NCBI GenBank assembly: GCA_041594335.1
Contig: JBFHML010000048.1
Span: forward strand, 1-17,812
Source: JAGPUQ01 sp041594335
Lineage (GTDB): Bacteria > Pseudomonadota > Gammaproteobacteria > Pseudomonadales > Porticoccaceae
DNA: 17,812 nt
Direction: 5' to 3'
A program made the translations under genes and the position numbers. Shown piece after piece: positions 6,554 through 14,186 of this stretch (position 1 is the first letter of the stretch; each line of letters opens with the position of its first letter). The notes below the pieces were generated by a model, which was given only the letters and a program-made list of their open reading frames with translations, was not told the DNA's origin and ran no database searches.

Positions 6554-7726
6554 ATGACGGCGGCCAACCCGCTTCCGAACCTTCCCGCCGAGACACGCCT
6601 CGTTCACCGCGAGTTCGCGCTGCTACTGGCCATGACCACCCTCTTCGGCCTGGCGTTTTCCACCTATTTTCTGTTGCCCAAGTACTTGGCGGTCGAGCTC
6701 GGCGCCGATCCCATTGCCATCGGCGGGGTGAGCACGATCTTCTGGCTGGCGGCGGTCGCGGCAGTCCCCTTTGCGGGATCGCGGGTCGATCGCCACGGGC
6801 GGCGGCTGTATGCCGGTATCGGGGGCCTGCTGCTGTCCGGTGCCTCCGCGGGTTTTGTCTGGGTACAGGACATCGGCCCGCTGATCTGGTCGTTGCGGGT
6901 GGTTCAAGGGCTGGGCTTTACGCTGTTTTATGTGAGTGCGGCAACCCTGGTGGCCGACCTCTCACCGCCCGCCCGCCTCGGACAGGCTCTCGGTATCTTT
7001 GGCGCCGTGATGATCTTTACCAATGCCGCCGGGCCCGCTTTGGCGGAATGGGCATCGCTCCAAACGAGCTGGCCCACCGTGTTCACGCTCACCGCCGTCA
7101 GTGCCCTGCTCGCTGCCTGGGGTTCGCGTTTCATTGCGGAGCCGTCGCGGCCACACCGCACCGGACCGGACACGACCTTGCGGCAGGTGTTGCGTCGTCC
7201 CGGTATGACACCGGTCATGATCGCCGCGGCGATGACCGGGTGGATCTTCGGGACGCTACTTACCTTTTATCAGCCCTGGGCACTGTTGCACGGCATCACG
7301 CGCGTATCGGACTATCTCGTCGCCTACGCTACGGCCGCAGTAGTCGTACGGGTGCTTGCCGGCAGTCTGGCGGATCGCCTAGGTCGGCTGCTGGTGGTGC
7401 GCATCATGGCGCTGCTCTACCTCCTTGCCCCCATCTCGGTAATCGCGCTCGATACCGTCGGCCTGGCCGTCGCCGGCGCGCTGCTAGGCCTCGCTCAGGG
7501 AATTCTATACCCGGCACTCAACGCCATCGCGATCGAACGCGCATCCGCAGCAGAGCGTGGCAAAGTGATGGCAGCCTACAACGGTGCCTTTAATGTGGGC
7601 ATGTCTGCGGCCGGTCTGACCCTGGGGTATCTGGTGGCGGCCAGCGGGTATCTCCCGATATTTTGGCTAGCCGTCCTAGCCAGCGCTGGCACCTTCGTGA
7701 TCCTGGCAAGCACCCGGGAACCGTGA
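6554..7726 (+). CDS. Major facilitator superfamily transporter
   Basis: This 390-residue, very hydrophobic protein is compatible with 12 membrane helices. The MFS loop motif is GSRVDRHGRRLYAG between helices 2 and 3, with a second copy GSLADRLGRLLVVR in the C-terminal half at the equivalent place. The ATG at 6554 is selected for AGGAG five bases upstream; an in-frame extension back to about 6347 is arginine-rich, lacks membrane character and is probably not translated. The gene is divergent from the Fur-controlled block and shares its intergenic region. An inner-membrane exporter, for example of a siderophore, is a reasonable guess; a drug or metabolite exporter fits equally well. It is convergent with the downstream CoA-transferase, 26 bp apart, and I saw no clear terminator. 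Confidence 0.88.
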   Translation: MTAANPLPNLPAETRLVHREFALLLAMTTLFGLAFSTYFLLPKYLAVELGADPIAIGGVSTIFWLAAVAAVPFAGSRVDRHGRRLYAGIGGLLLSGASAGFVWVQDIGPLIWSLRVVQGLGFTLFYVSAATLVADLSPPARLGQALGIFGAVMIFTNAAGPALAEWASLQTSWPTVFTLTAVSALLAAWGSRFIAEPSRPHRTGPDTTLRQVLRRPGMTPVMIAAAMTGWIFGTLLTFYQPWALLHGITRVSDYLVAYATAAVVVRVLAGSLADRLGRLLVVRIMALLYLLAPISVIALDTVGLAVAGALLGLAQGILYPALNAIAIERASAAERGKVMAAYNGAFNVGMSAAGLTLGYLVAASGYLPIFWLAVLASAGTFVILASTREP

Positions 7727-7752
7727 AGAGGCCAGCGCCGCAGAACCCGGAT

Positions 7753-8961
7753 TCAGATATTTTTCGAAGCGATAACGCCGCGCGCCTCCAACTCAGAGAT
7801 GCGTTGGTCATCGAAGCCGAGTCTCTCGCGCAGAATCTGACGGTTGTGCTGCCCGAGAGTCCCGGCGCGCAGATCCGGTGTCTCCGGAAAGGCCGAAAAA
7901 CGCAACGGTGTACGTGGAATCCGAACTTCGCCAAACAACTCGTCCTGGACCGTACGCACCAGCCCGCGCTCCTTCGCGTGAGGTAGCTCAACCACCTCTG
8001 AAATATTCAGCACAGGCGCGCAGGGCACCTTGTATTTGCGCAATCGCTCCAAGGCGCTATCGATATCCCCGATTTCATCCAGCCACGCCTGAATAATGTC
8101 ATCTAACTCTTCACGGTACTGCCCCATGGCTTTCACGTCGGAGAATCGGGCGTCTTCGAGTAGCTCCGACCGACCCATGGCCGTGACCAGCGCCCGCCAC
8201 TGATGGCTGATTCCGAGTACAAAAATAAATCGATCGCCACAGCGATAGATACCCACCGGCGACAGCAGCCAGTGACGTGCGCCGGAACGGGTCGCGACCA
8301 ATTGCCCACCAGTAGTGTCGTAGAGTTGGGCGCTGAGTTCGTGGAAGCTGAACAACACTTCCAGCAGCGAGATATCGATATGTTGTCCACCACCGCCTCG
8401 CAGCCGGTGCATCAAGGCCGTGACAATCGCTCCATACGCATGCGCGCCGGCAGAAATATCGCCGAACGCAAAATCTCCGAAGACTGGGGTGCTGCCCGGC
8501 TCTCCGAGCAAATCGATGATCCCTGCATAGCATTGACCGATCCAATCATAGCCAGGGAGCTGCGCCAGCGGACCGGTTTGTCCAAAACAGGAAATCGAGC
8601 ACATGATCAGGTTGGGATTGATTGCTCGCAGACGCTCCCAATCGAGGTTGTGCTGGCGCATGACACCGGGAGTAAAGTTCTCCACCACGACGTCGGCGTC
8701 GCGAATCAAATCCCGGCAGATCTCCTGCGCCTCCGGTGTGGAGAGATTCATCGCCATGGTTTTCTTGCCGACATTGTGCTGGATGAAATAACCACTGCGC
8801 CCTTCTCGGTGAGTCGGGAGCAGCCGCGCCAATTCGCCGCCCAAGGGCTCGATCTTGATGACTTCGGCGCCATGCTCGGCCAACAACTTGGTGCAGTGCG
8901 GTCCAGCGACCACATGGGTGAAATCGACGACCTTGAAGCCGTCCAGCATACGAGCGGTCAT
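7753..8961 (-). CDS. Family III CoA-transferase (CaiB/BaiF type)
   Basis: This 402-residue protein has the usual length. Family features are the opening LDGFKVVDFTHVVAGPHCTKLLAEHGAEVIKIEP, the segment VVVENFTPGV (91-100), NPNLIMCSISCFGQTGP (115-131), and the active-site region GDFAFGDISAGAHAYGAI. There Asp168 corresponds to the catalytic Asp169 of formyl-CoA transferase. It transfers CoA between carboxylic acids; substrates cannot be read from sequence. The ATG at 8961 has an ideal AGGAGG five bases upstream. It appears monocistronic, convergent with the MFS gene and divergent from the cytochrome gene. The FNR-type dyad in the divergent gap could affect it as well. It is unrelated in fold to the family I CoA-transferase nearby. 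Confidence 0.93.
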   Translation of the reverse strand: MTARMLDGFKVVDFTHVVAGPHCTKLLAEHGAEVIKIEPLGGELARLLPTHREGRSGYFIQHNVGKKTMAMNLSTPEAQEICRDLIRDADVVVENFTPGVMRQHNLDWERLRAINPNLIMCSISCFGQTGPLAQLPGYDWIGQCYAGIIDLLGEPGSTPVFGDFAFGDISAGAHAYGAIVTALMHRLRGGGGQHIDISLLEVLFSFHELSAQLYDTTGGQLVATRSGARHWLLSPVGIYRCGDRFIFVLGISHQWRALVTAMGRSELLEDARFSDVKAMGQYREELDDIIQAWLDEIGDIDSALERLRKYKVPCAPVLNISEVVELPHAKERGLVRTVQDELFGEVRIPRTPLRFSAFPETPDLRAGTLGQHNRQILRERLGFDDQRISELEARGVIASKNI

Positions 8962-9117
8962 GTAGCCTCCTCTCTGTTATCAATTATGGGAAGAAGTGCT
9001 CGGAGTGCCTGAAATCCAGCGTTGAATGTATGCCAAAAAAACCCCGGTGAGCGAACGCTTTTCGGCTGATGGGTTTCCGCCGCATCGCCACGCTGACTCA
9101 GAAGCTGATGCAGATCG

Positions 9118-9135
9118 GTTTGATCCAGATCAAAC
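9118..9135. promoter_or_regulatory. FNR/Anr-type box upstream of the cytochrome gene
   Basis: TTGAT-CCAG-ATCAA at 9120-9133 matches the FNR consensus TTGAT-N4-ATCAA at every conserved position. The dyad extends to GTTTGAT...ATCAAAC, with 7-base arms. The site is about 94 bp upstream of the cytochrome ATG and about 158 bp from the divergent CoA-transferase ATG. A TTTAAC at 9164-9169 could be a -10, which would place the box near -49.5 rather than the canonical -41.5. Confidence 0.75.
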
Positions 9136-9226
9136 GCCCGCCCGATCGTCCCCGGTAGCGTGGTTTAACAGCCGATGCGCAACGCAGAGACTGTCGACAG
9201 CAATGACACGGAGGCGGGGACAGATC

Positions 9227-9685
9227 ATGAGCCATCACAACAGACGAACGATTCCCGGCCACCGGCGGCGCATCGCGCGGCAGGCGGCGTGGGCCGCGCT
9301 GCTGACGCTGGGGACAGCAACGCCGGGTTGGGCGGAAGCCGAAGGAACGGCCGTCACGCAGGGCCGCGCGGACTATCTCACCTATTGCGCTGCCTGCCAC
9401 GGCACGGAAGGCCAGGGTGATGGGCCGGTATCGGGGTCGTTGAAGCATCGCCCACCAAATCTGACCTATCTGCAACAGCAGGAAGCAGAAGGGAAATTTC
9501 CCTATCAGCGGGTGATGAACATTATTCAGGGCAACGCGGATTACGACCAGGTCTATCGCACGCACGGACCCGCCGATATGCCGGTGTGGGGTAAGGTGCT
9601 GGCCGAAGCCAGCAGCGATCGCGAGAACGTCGCCAAGGCCCGCGTGCGCAACCTAGTCGACTATATCCGGTCGATTCAGAAATAG
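9227..9685 (+). CDS. Small periplasmic c-type cytochrome
   Basis: This 152-residue protein has a strongly basic N-terminus and a hydrophobic stretch (about 20-32) ending in GWA-EAE, a good signal peptide with cleavage near residue 36. The heme attachment site is CAACH (54-58), and ADMPVW supplies Met118 as the likely axial ligand; the body is one class I heme domain. It would carry or receive electrons in the periplasm. The ATG at 9227 has GGGGA six bases upstream, after a GGAGG; a longer frame from 9026 precedes the signal peptide and is rejected. The upstream FNR-type box suggests induction at low oxygen. It ends 20 bp from the convergent CoA-transferase. The redox partner is unknown. Confidence 0.92.
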   Translation: MSHHNRRTIPGHRRRIARQAAWAALLTLGTATPGWAEAEGTAVTQGRADYLTYCAACHGTEGQGDGPVSGSLKHRPPNLTYLQQQEAEGKFPYQRVMNIIQGNADYDQVYRTHGPADMPVWGKVLAEASSDRENVAKARVRNLVDYIRSIQK

Positions 9686-9705
9686 TTCGTCGCGGCAGGC
9701 TGTGC

Positions 9706-11364
9706 TCAACGCTCGACGGCCGCCCGGTCCAGCGCCGGCAAGGGGGGCGTGCGCGCGCGCGCCCTGCGACGCGGCGCCAACTCTTCTATCGCCGCGCCCT
9801 CGGCACCCCGTGCCGCGAGCAATCGCGCGAGCCCCATCGGCTTGGTCGCGAACAGCCGTGTATTCATCAGCCGGGGTTTGCGCACCCGTATGGGGAAGGG
9901 GATCAGCGCCAAAATCTGCTGCTCGATGTCGATCCCAGGCGCCACTTCAATCAGTTCCAAGCCGTCGGGCTTCAAGGCGAACACTGCCCGCTCGGTAACA
10001 TAGAGCACGCGTTGACCGCGCCGCGCTGCACGCTCACCGTTGAAGGTGATCTGCTCTACTTCGGTGACGAACTTACTGGTCGAACCCTCGCGGCGAATAC
10101 GCAACTCACGGCCTTCGACCGCCACCTCCAATCCGCCAGCGGTAAAGCTGCCGACAAACACCAACCGCTTGGTGGTCTGGGAGATGTTGATAAACCCCCC
10201 AGCTCCAGCCAGGCGGCCGCTAAACCGGCTGACGTTGACGTTGCCACGGGCATCGAGCTGCGCCATGCCCAGCACCGCCAAATCCAAACCACCACCGTCA
10301 TAAAAATCAAACTGCTGGTTCTGCTGTAGCAAGGCTTGGCTGTTGACCGCCGCACCAAAGTCCAAACCACTTTGGGGCATACCACCAATGATGCCGGGCT
10401 CGGCAGTCAGCGTGACAGCCTCCAAGAGCCCTTCTTCGCCGGCGACACGCGCGACGCCCTCGGGCATACCAATACCCAGGTTGATGACCCCGCCGAGGGG
10501 TAGCTCGAAGGCGGCTCGGCGAGCGATCAACTTGCGCTCATCCAATGGCATTGCCGAGGCCTTGGCGACATTCCGCCGACATTGGCCGGCGAAAGCGGGA
10601 TCGAACTGGGTGGCCCAGGTTTGCCGGTGATCTTCTGCCGTCGCCTCGACGACACAATCGACCAAGATACCGGGCACCTCCACCGCACGCGGGCTGAGCG
10701 GCTGCTCCACCACACGCTCTACCTGAGCAATAACGGTACCACCGCAATTGCGTACGGCCGTGGCGATCGCGAGATTGTCCAGAGTCAGCGCCTCGTTTTC
10801 CATGCTGATGTTGCCGCTCGGATCGGCCGTAGTACCGCGGATAAACGCGACGTCCAAACGAAAGGGCCGGTAGAGCAACCATTCTTCACCGTCCAACACC
10901 ACCAATTTGACCAACTCTTCCCAGGTCGAGCGGTTCAGGCGACCGCCACCCTGCCGTGGGTCCACGAAGGTCCCTAGACCGATCTGGGTAAGCACCCCAC
11001 CCCGGCCAGAGGCAATGTCCCGGTAGAGGGTGCTCATTACACCCAACGGTAGGTTATAGGCTTCGAGTTCGTTACCCAACGCCAACTGCCCAAGTTTGGG
11101 TACCAGCGCCCAGTGGCCACCGATCACCCGCTTCAGCAGCCCGGAATGCGCCAGGCGATTGACCCCCCGATCCTTTCCGTCACCGGGCGCAGCGGCAAAG
11201 ACCAGCGTCAGATCGAAAGGCGCGCTAGTACGCAGATACCGACGCTCCAGTGCCTTGATCAGCGCCTCCGGTGTCCCTGTACCCACGAATCCGGAGATAC
11301 ACAGGGTATCGCGCGGCCGGAGTCGCTCGATCGCCGCCTGTGCCGTCATGATTTTGTCACCCAT
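9706..11364 (-). CDS. Family I acyl-CoA:carboxylate CoA-transferase (propionate/acetate CoA-transferase-like)
   Basis: This 552-residue protein fuses the alpha and beta halves of family I CoA-transferases. The alpha half begins ITAQ-like with FVGTGTPEALIKALE and GGHWALVPKLGQL. The beta half has GGVINLGIGMPEGVA and LTAEPGIIGGMPQSG, where Glu322 is the expected catalytic glutamate forming the glutamyl-CoA intermediate (Glu324 in Clostridium propionate CoA-transferase, by recollection). It activates a short or medium carboxylic acid using acetyl-CoA or a similar donor. An arginine- and proline-rich tail of about 30 residues after EGAAIEELAP is unusual. The ATG at 11364 has AGGAG eight bases upstream and follows the alcohol dehydrogenase stop by only 11 bp, so they are co-transcribed. 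That suggests it acts on the acid made by alcohol and aldehyde oxidation. Confidence 0.92.
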   Translation of the reverse strand: MGDKIMTAQAAIERLRPRDTLCISGFVGTGTPEALIKALERRYLRTSAPFDLTLVFAAAPGDGKDRGVNRLAHSGLLKRVIGGHWALVPKLGQLALGNELEAYNLPLGVMSTLYRDIASGRGGVLTQIGLGTFVDPRQGGGRLNRSTWEELVKLVVLDGEEWLLYRPFRLDVAFIRGTTADPSGNISMENEALTLDNLAIATAVRNCGGTVIAQVERVVEQPLSPRAVEVPGILVDCVVEATAEDHRQTWATQFDPAFAGQCRRNVAKASAMPLDERKLIARRAAFELPLGGVINLGIGMPEGVARVAGEEGLLEAVTLTAEPGIIGGMPQSGLDFGAAVNSQALLQQNQQFDFYDGGGLDLAVLGMAQLDARGNVNVSRFSGRLAGAGGFINISQTTKRLVFVGSFTAGGLEVAVEGRELRIRREGSTSKFVTEVEQITFNGERAARRGQRVLYVTERAVFALKPDGLELIEVAPGIDIEQQILALIPFPIRVRKPRLMNTRLFATKPMGLARLLAARGAEGAAIEELAPRRRARARTPPLPALDRAAVER

Positions 11365-11375
11365 CTTTCAAGCTC

Positions 11376-12503
11376 CTAGCCAAAATGGATCACTTGGCGG
11401 ATCGCTTTTCCCGCCGCAAGCCGGTCAAATCCCTGATTTACTTCATCCAATCCGAAACTATGCGTCAGCAATCGATCAACCGGCAGTCGACCTTGCTGAT
11501 ACAGCGCCAAATAATTGGGCAGATCAATGCTGGGTACACTGGCGCCGATGTAACTGCCGCGCAGGGTTCGCTCCTCCGCTACCAAGGAGACGGCCGGGAT
11601 CGATAGCATGCGTTGTGGCGCTGGCAGTCCGGAGGTCACCGTAGTGCCGCCGCGCGCCGTGACACCATAGGCCAACTCCAGCGCCGGTACCGATCCGGCC
11701 ATTTCAAACGCATAGTCCACCCCGCCGCCGCTCAGATCCCGGATGTGCTCTACGGCAGTCGCACTACCGGCGTGAACCTTCGCTGTGGCCCCCAACGCCA
11801 AGGCGAAGTCCAGCTTGTCCTCGGCCAAATCCACGGCAATGATTTCGCGCGCGCCGGCCAACCGAGCACCCAGCAGCGCGCACAGGCCGACGCCACCCAG
11901 ACCAATGACCGCAACGGAGCTGCCGGGACTGACGCGCGCGGTGTTCACCACCGCCCCGACCCCGGTCAAGACCGCGCACCCAAACAGCGCGGCCTTACGC
12001 AGATCCACTTCCTGGGGAATTTTCACCAACGAGTGCTCGGAAACCACGACATATTCGGCAAACGCGGAAACACCAAGATGGTGGTGCACAGGCGCCCCAG
12101 CGTGGCGCAGCCGGCGCCCTCCCCCCAGCAGAGTCCCGGCGCCATTCGCCGCGGCGCCGGGCTCACACAGCGCCGGGCGCCCCCGAGCGCAATAGCGGCA
12201 GACCCCGCAGCTAGGGACAAACACCATCACCACATGGTCGCCCGGGGCGAAGCGGCTAACCTCGCTCCCCACCGCCTCTATCACACCAGCCGCCTCGTGA
12301 CCGAGCGCCATGGGTGTCGGTCGTGGACGGTTCCCCTCGATGACGGATAAATCGGAATGGCAGAGTCCCGCCGCGGCGACACGAACCAAGGCTTCTCCCG
12401 GTCCGGGCGGCGCGAGCTCCACCTCTTCGATGACCAGCGGCTTGGATTCAGCATAGGGACGCGGCAATCCCATCTCTAGCAATAATGCCGCTCGGGTTTT
12501 CAT
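11376..12503 (-). CDS. Zinc-dependent medium-chain alcohol dehydrogenase
   Basis: This 375-residue protein belongs to the MDR superfamily, closest in character to class III/aryl-alcohol types. Catalytic zinc ligands are Cys48 (GLCHSD), His69-Glu70 (GHEAAG) and Cys176. Structural zinc ligands are Cys99, Cys102, Cys105 and Cys113. The NAD motif GLGGVG is at 201-206, with acidic Asp225 (VDLAEDK), which indicates NAD over NADP. It oxidises a primary alcohol to an aldehyde in the cytoplasm; the substrate is unknown. The ATG at 12503 is preceded by AGGAG at seven bases; an in-frame upstream extension enters the ALDH gene and is rejected. A sigma-54-type promoter lies in the 88-bp gap to the upstream aldehyde dehydrogenase. 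A 7-bp GC hairpin (12516-12533) directly precedes the ribosome-binding site. Confidence 0.94.
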   Translation of the reverse strand: MKTRAALLLEMGLPRPYAESKPLVIEEVELAPPGPGEALVRVAAAGLCHSDLSVIEGNRPRPTPMALGHEAAGVIEAVGSEVSRFAPGDHVVMVFVPSCGVCRYCARGRPALCEPGAAANGAGTLLGGGRRLRHAGAPVHHHLGVSAFAEYVVVSEHSLVKIPQEVDLRKAALFGCAVLTGVGAVVNTARVSPGSSVAVIGLGGVGLCALLGARLAGAREIIAVDLAEDKLDFALALGATAKVHAGSATAVEHIRDLSGGGVDYAFEMAGSVPALELAYGVTARGGTTVTSGLPAPQRMLSIPAVSLVAEERTLRGSYIGASVPSIDLPNYLALYQQGRLPVDRLLTHSFGLDEVNQGFDRLAAGKAIRQVIHFG

Positions 12504-12554
12504 GGCACGGCTCCTGCGGGGCCCGAGCCCCGCGAAAGGGCTATGCCATCGACG

Positions 12555-12571
12555 TGCGATTACCGTGCCAA
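12555..12571 (-). promoter_or_regulatory. Sigma-54-type promoter for the alcohol dehydrogenase
   Basis: The minus strand reads TTGGCACG-GTAA-TCGCA (12571-12555). It matches YTGGCACG-N4-TTGCW except for C in place of the second T, and GG (12569/12568) and GC (12557/12556) keep exact -24/-12 spacing. The predicted start near 12544 is about 41 nt before the ATG. It lies in the short gap between ALDH and ADH. A second such site precedes ALDH. Confidence 0.6.
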
Positions 12572-12591
12572 CATTCGGAGCGCGACAAAGT

Positions 12592-14025
12592 TCACAGCGC
12601 GCCCGAATGGATAACCAGCAACTTGCGCACCCGCAAATCGTCAAAGGTGTGGGGAATTCCGCCAACACCCAGCCCAGAACGCTGCAGTCCCGCAAAGGGC
12701 ATCCAGTCCACCCGAAAAGCGGTGTGATCGTTAATCATCACGGCCGAGGCGGCCAGGCCGCGGTAGGCTGCCATCGCAGTGTCCAGATCCCGGGTAAACA
12801 CCGCGGCCTGGAACGCAAAGTCCAACGCATTGGCCCGTGCGATAGCCTCATCCAACGTATCATAGGCATAGACACAAATGACGGGGCCAAACACCTCGTC
12901 ACAGCTGACGCGCGCATCATCGGGCGGATCGAGCAACACCGTGGGGCGGTAGCCGTTACCGGCGACCGGCTCGCCCCCGGACAGTATCTCGGCTCCAGCT
13001 GCAATCGCCTCGCTCACCCATTGGTGTACGCGTGTCACCTCCGGCGCTCGGATCAGGGGACCGATTTCGGTGGCCTCTTCTGTGGGATCGCCCACGACCA
13101 TGGCGTCCCCGGCTTCCGCCAGACGTTCGGCGAGCGACCGAGCGATAGCGCGCTGAGCGTATACGCGCTGCACCGAGATACAGACCTGGCCCGCGTGATA
13201 GAAACCGCCCTTGGCCAAGAGGGGTATCGCGGCATCCAAGTCGGCATCGGCCGCAACCACCACCGGAGCCACCCCGCCATGCTCCAGTGCGCACCGGGTG
13301 CCCGGCGCCAAGCTGCCCCGCAGACTCCAGCCGACCCGGGCCGACCCGATAAAGCTAAAGAAGGCAACGCGCGAATCGCCCGCCAAAGTGCCGGCAACCG
13401 CATGATCCAGGGTATTGAGAGCCTGACACCAAGCCGTTGGCAACCCGGATGCGTGGAACAGCCGAACCAACTCATAGCAGGACAACGGCGTGTCATTTGC
13501 GGGTTTGACGATGACCGGACAACCGGCGGCAATGGCCGGTCCAATCTGGTGCACGATCAGATTAATCGGGTGGTTAAACGCACTGAAGGCAACCACGGGG
13601 CCAATGGGTTCGTGGTGAACGAAGGCTAGACGGTGCTCGGAGGCGGGGTTGATCCCCATGGGCACCTCGTCGCCATGCCCGGTACGAATGCACTGGATAC
13701 ATAGCTGCAAACCGTCTATGGCTCTCGCCATCTCTACCCGGGAGTCGCGTAACGGTTTGCCGCCTTCACGGGCGGCCAGCAGCGTCAAGCGCTCCGCATG
13801 GTCTCGCAAGGCCGCGATGACGCGCTCCAAAATCTCGATACGCTGCGTCGCCGAGAGCCATTCGGAGCGCTCCACAAAGACCTTCCGGGCGGCGGCAAGC
13901 GCTACTTCCACCCCAGCACCATCGACCAAATCCACGGTGCCGATCAGCTGATTGTCGAAGGGTGCGCGCACTTCCAAGGTGCGAGCAACCGGGGCAGTGC
14001 CGGCGATCAACGCGGGGTAATGCAT
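12592..14025 (-). CDS. NAD(P)-dependent aldehyde dehydrogenase
   Basis: This 477-residue protein has normal family length. Catalytic residues are Asn151 (FSAFNHPIN), Lys174 (VIVKPAND), general base Glu248 (ALEHGGVAP) and nucleophile Cys282 (GQVCIS). FIGSARVG is the nucleotide-binding loop and DEVFGPVI carries the conserved Glu-Phe pair. It oxidises an aldehyde to the acid; the substrate is not evident. EHGG replaces the commoner ELGG, as in several succinate-semialdehyde-like and broad-range members. The ATG at 14025 has GGGGAGGAGG just upstream. It is the first gene of a set followed by ADH and a CoA-transferase, with a sigma-54-type promoter at 14097-14113 and a terminator separating it from the RND gene. 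Confidence 0.95.
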   Translation of the reverse strand: MHYPALIAGTAPVARTLEVRAPFDNQLIGTVDLVDGAGVEVALAAARKVFVERSEWLSATQRIEILERVIAALRDHAERLTLLAAREGGKPLRDSRVEMARAIDGLQLCIQCIRTGHGDEVPMGINPASEHRLAFVHHEPIGPVVAFSAFNHPINLIVHQIGPAIAAGCPVIVKPANDTPLSCYELVRLFHASGLPTAWCQALNTLDHAVAGTLAGDSRVAFFSFIGSARVGWSLRGSLAPGTRCALEHGGVAPVVVAADADLDAAIPLLAKGGFYHAGQVCISVQRVYAQRAIARSLAERLAEAGDAMVVGDPTEEATEIGPLIRAPEVTRVHQWVSEAIAAGAEILSGGEPVAGNGYRPTVLLDPPDDARVSCDEVFGPVICVYAYDTLDEAIARANALDFAFQAAVFTRDLDTAMAAYRGLAASAVMINDHTAFRVDWMPFAGLQRSGLGVGGIPHTFDDLRVRKLLVIHSGAL

Positions 14026-14096
14026 GACCTCCTCCCCAGAGATTGCTGTGGCGGGACGACGTCGCAGCGACAGGTGGCGACCCGCCTATTCGCTAC

Positions 14097-14113
14097 GGCA
14101 AGTACCGCGCCAA
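14097..14113 (-). promoter_or_regulatory. Sigma-54-type promoter for the aldehyde dehydrogenase
   Basis: The minus strand reads TTGGCGCG-GTAC-TTGCC (14113-14097), matching YTGGCACG-N4-TTGCW except for G in place of A in the -24 block and a final C. GG (14111/14110) and GC (14099/14098) are at the correct spacing. The predicted start near 14086 gives a leader of about 61 nt. It lies in the non-coding gap just downstream of the RND terminator, where a promoter for ALDH is needed. Confidence 0.6.
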
Positions 14114-14140
14114 AAGGCCACGCTAACGCATCTCCAGAGC

Positions 14141-14173
14141 AAAAAAAACCGGCGCGGTGCGCCGGTTTTTTTT
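14141..14173. terminator. Bidirectional intrinsic terminator
   Basis: A perfect 7-bp GC stem CCGGCGC/GCGCCGG (14149-14155 and 14159-14165) with loop GGT is flanked by A8 (14141-14148) and T8 (14166-14173). It is ideal as a terminator for minus-strand transcripts leaving the RND gene, whose stop is at 14187. It isolates that unit from the aldehyde dehydrogenase promoter. Confidence 0.93.
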
Positions 14174-14186
14174 CCCGAGGGGGTTC

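Noticed and set aside
9026..9226. Longer start for the cytochrome
   Set aside because: It places about 67 residues before a clear signal peptide and runs through the FNR-type box.
12516..12533. 7-bp GC hairpin before the ADH ribosome-binding site as a terminator
   Set aside because: No T-run follows on either strand; it may affect translation initiation but that is not shown.
12504..12695. Extended N-terminus for the alcohol dehydrogenase
   Set aside because: It would overlap the ALDH 3' end and cross the putative promoter; ATG 12503 has a good ribosome-binding site and matches family length.
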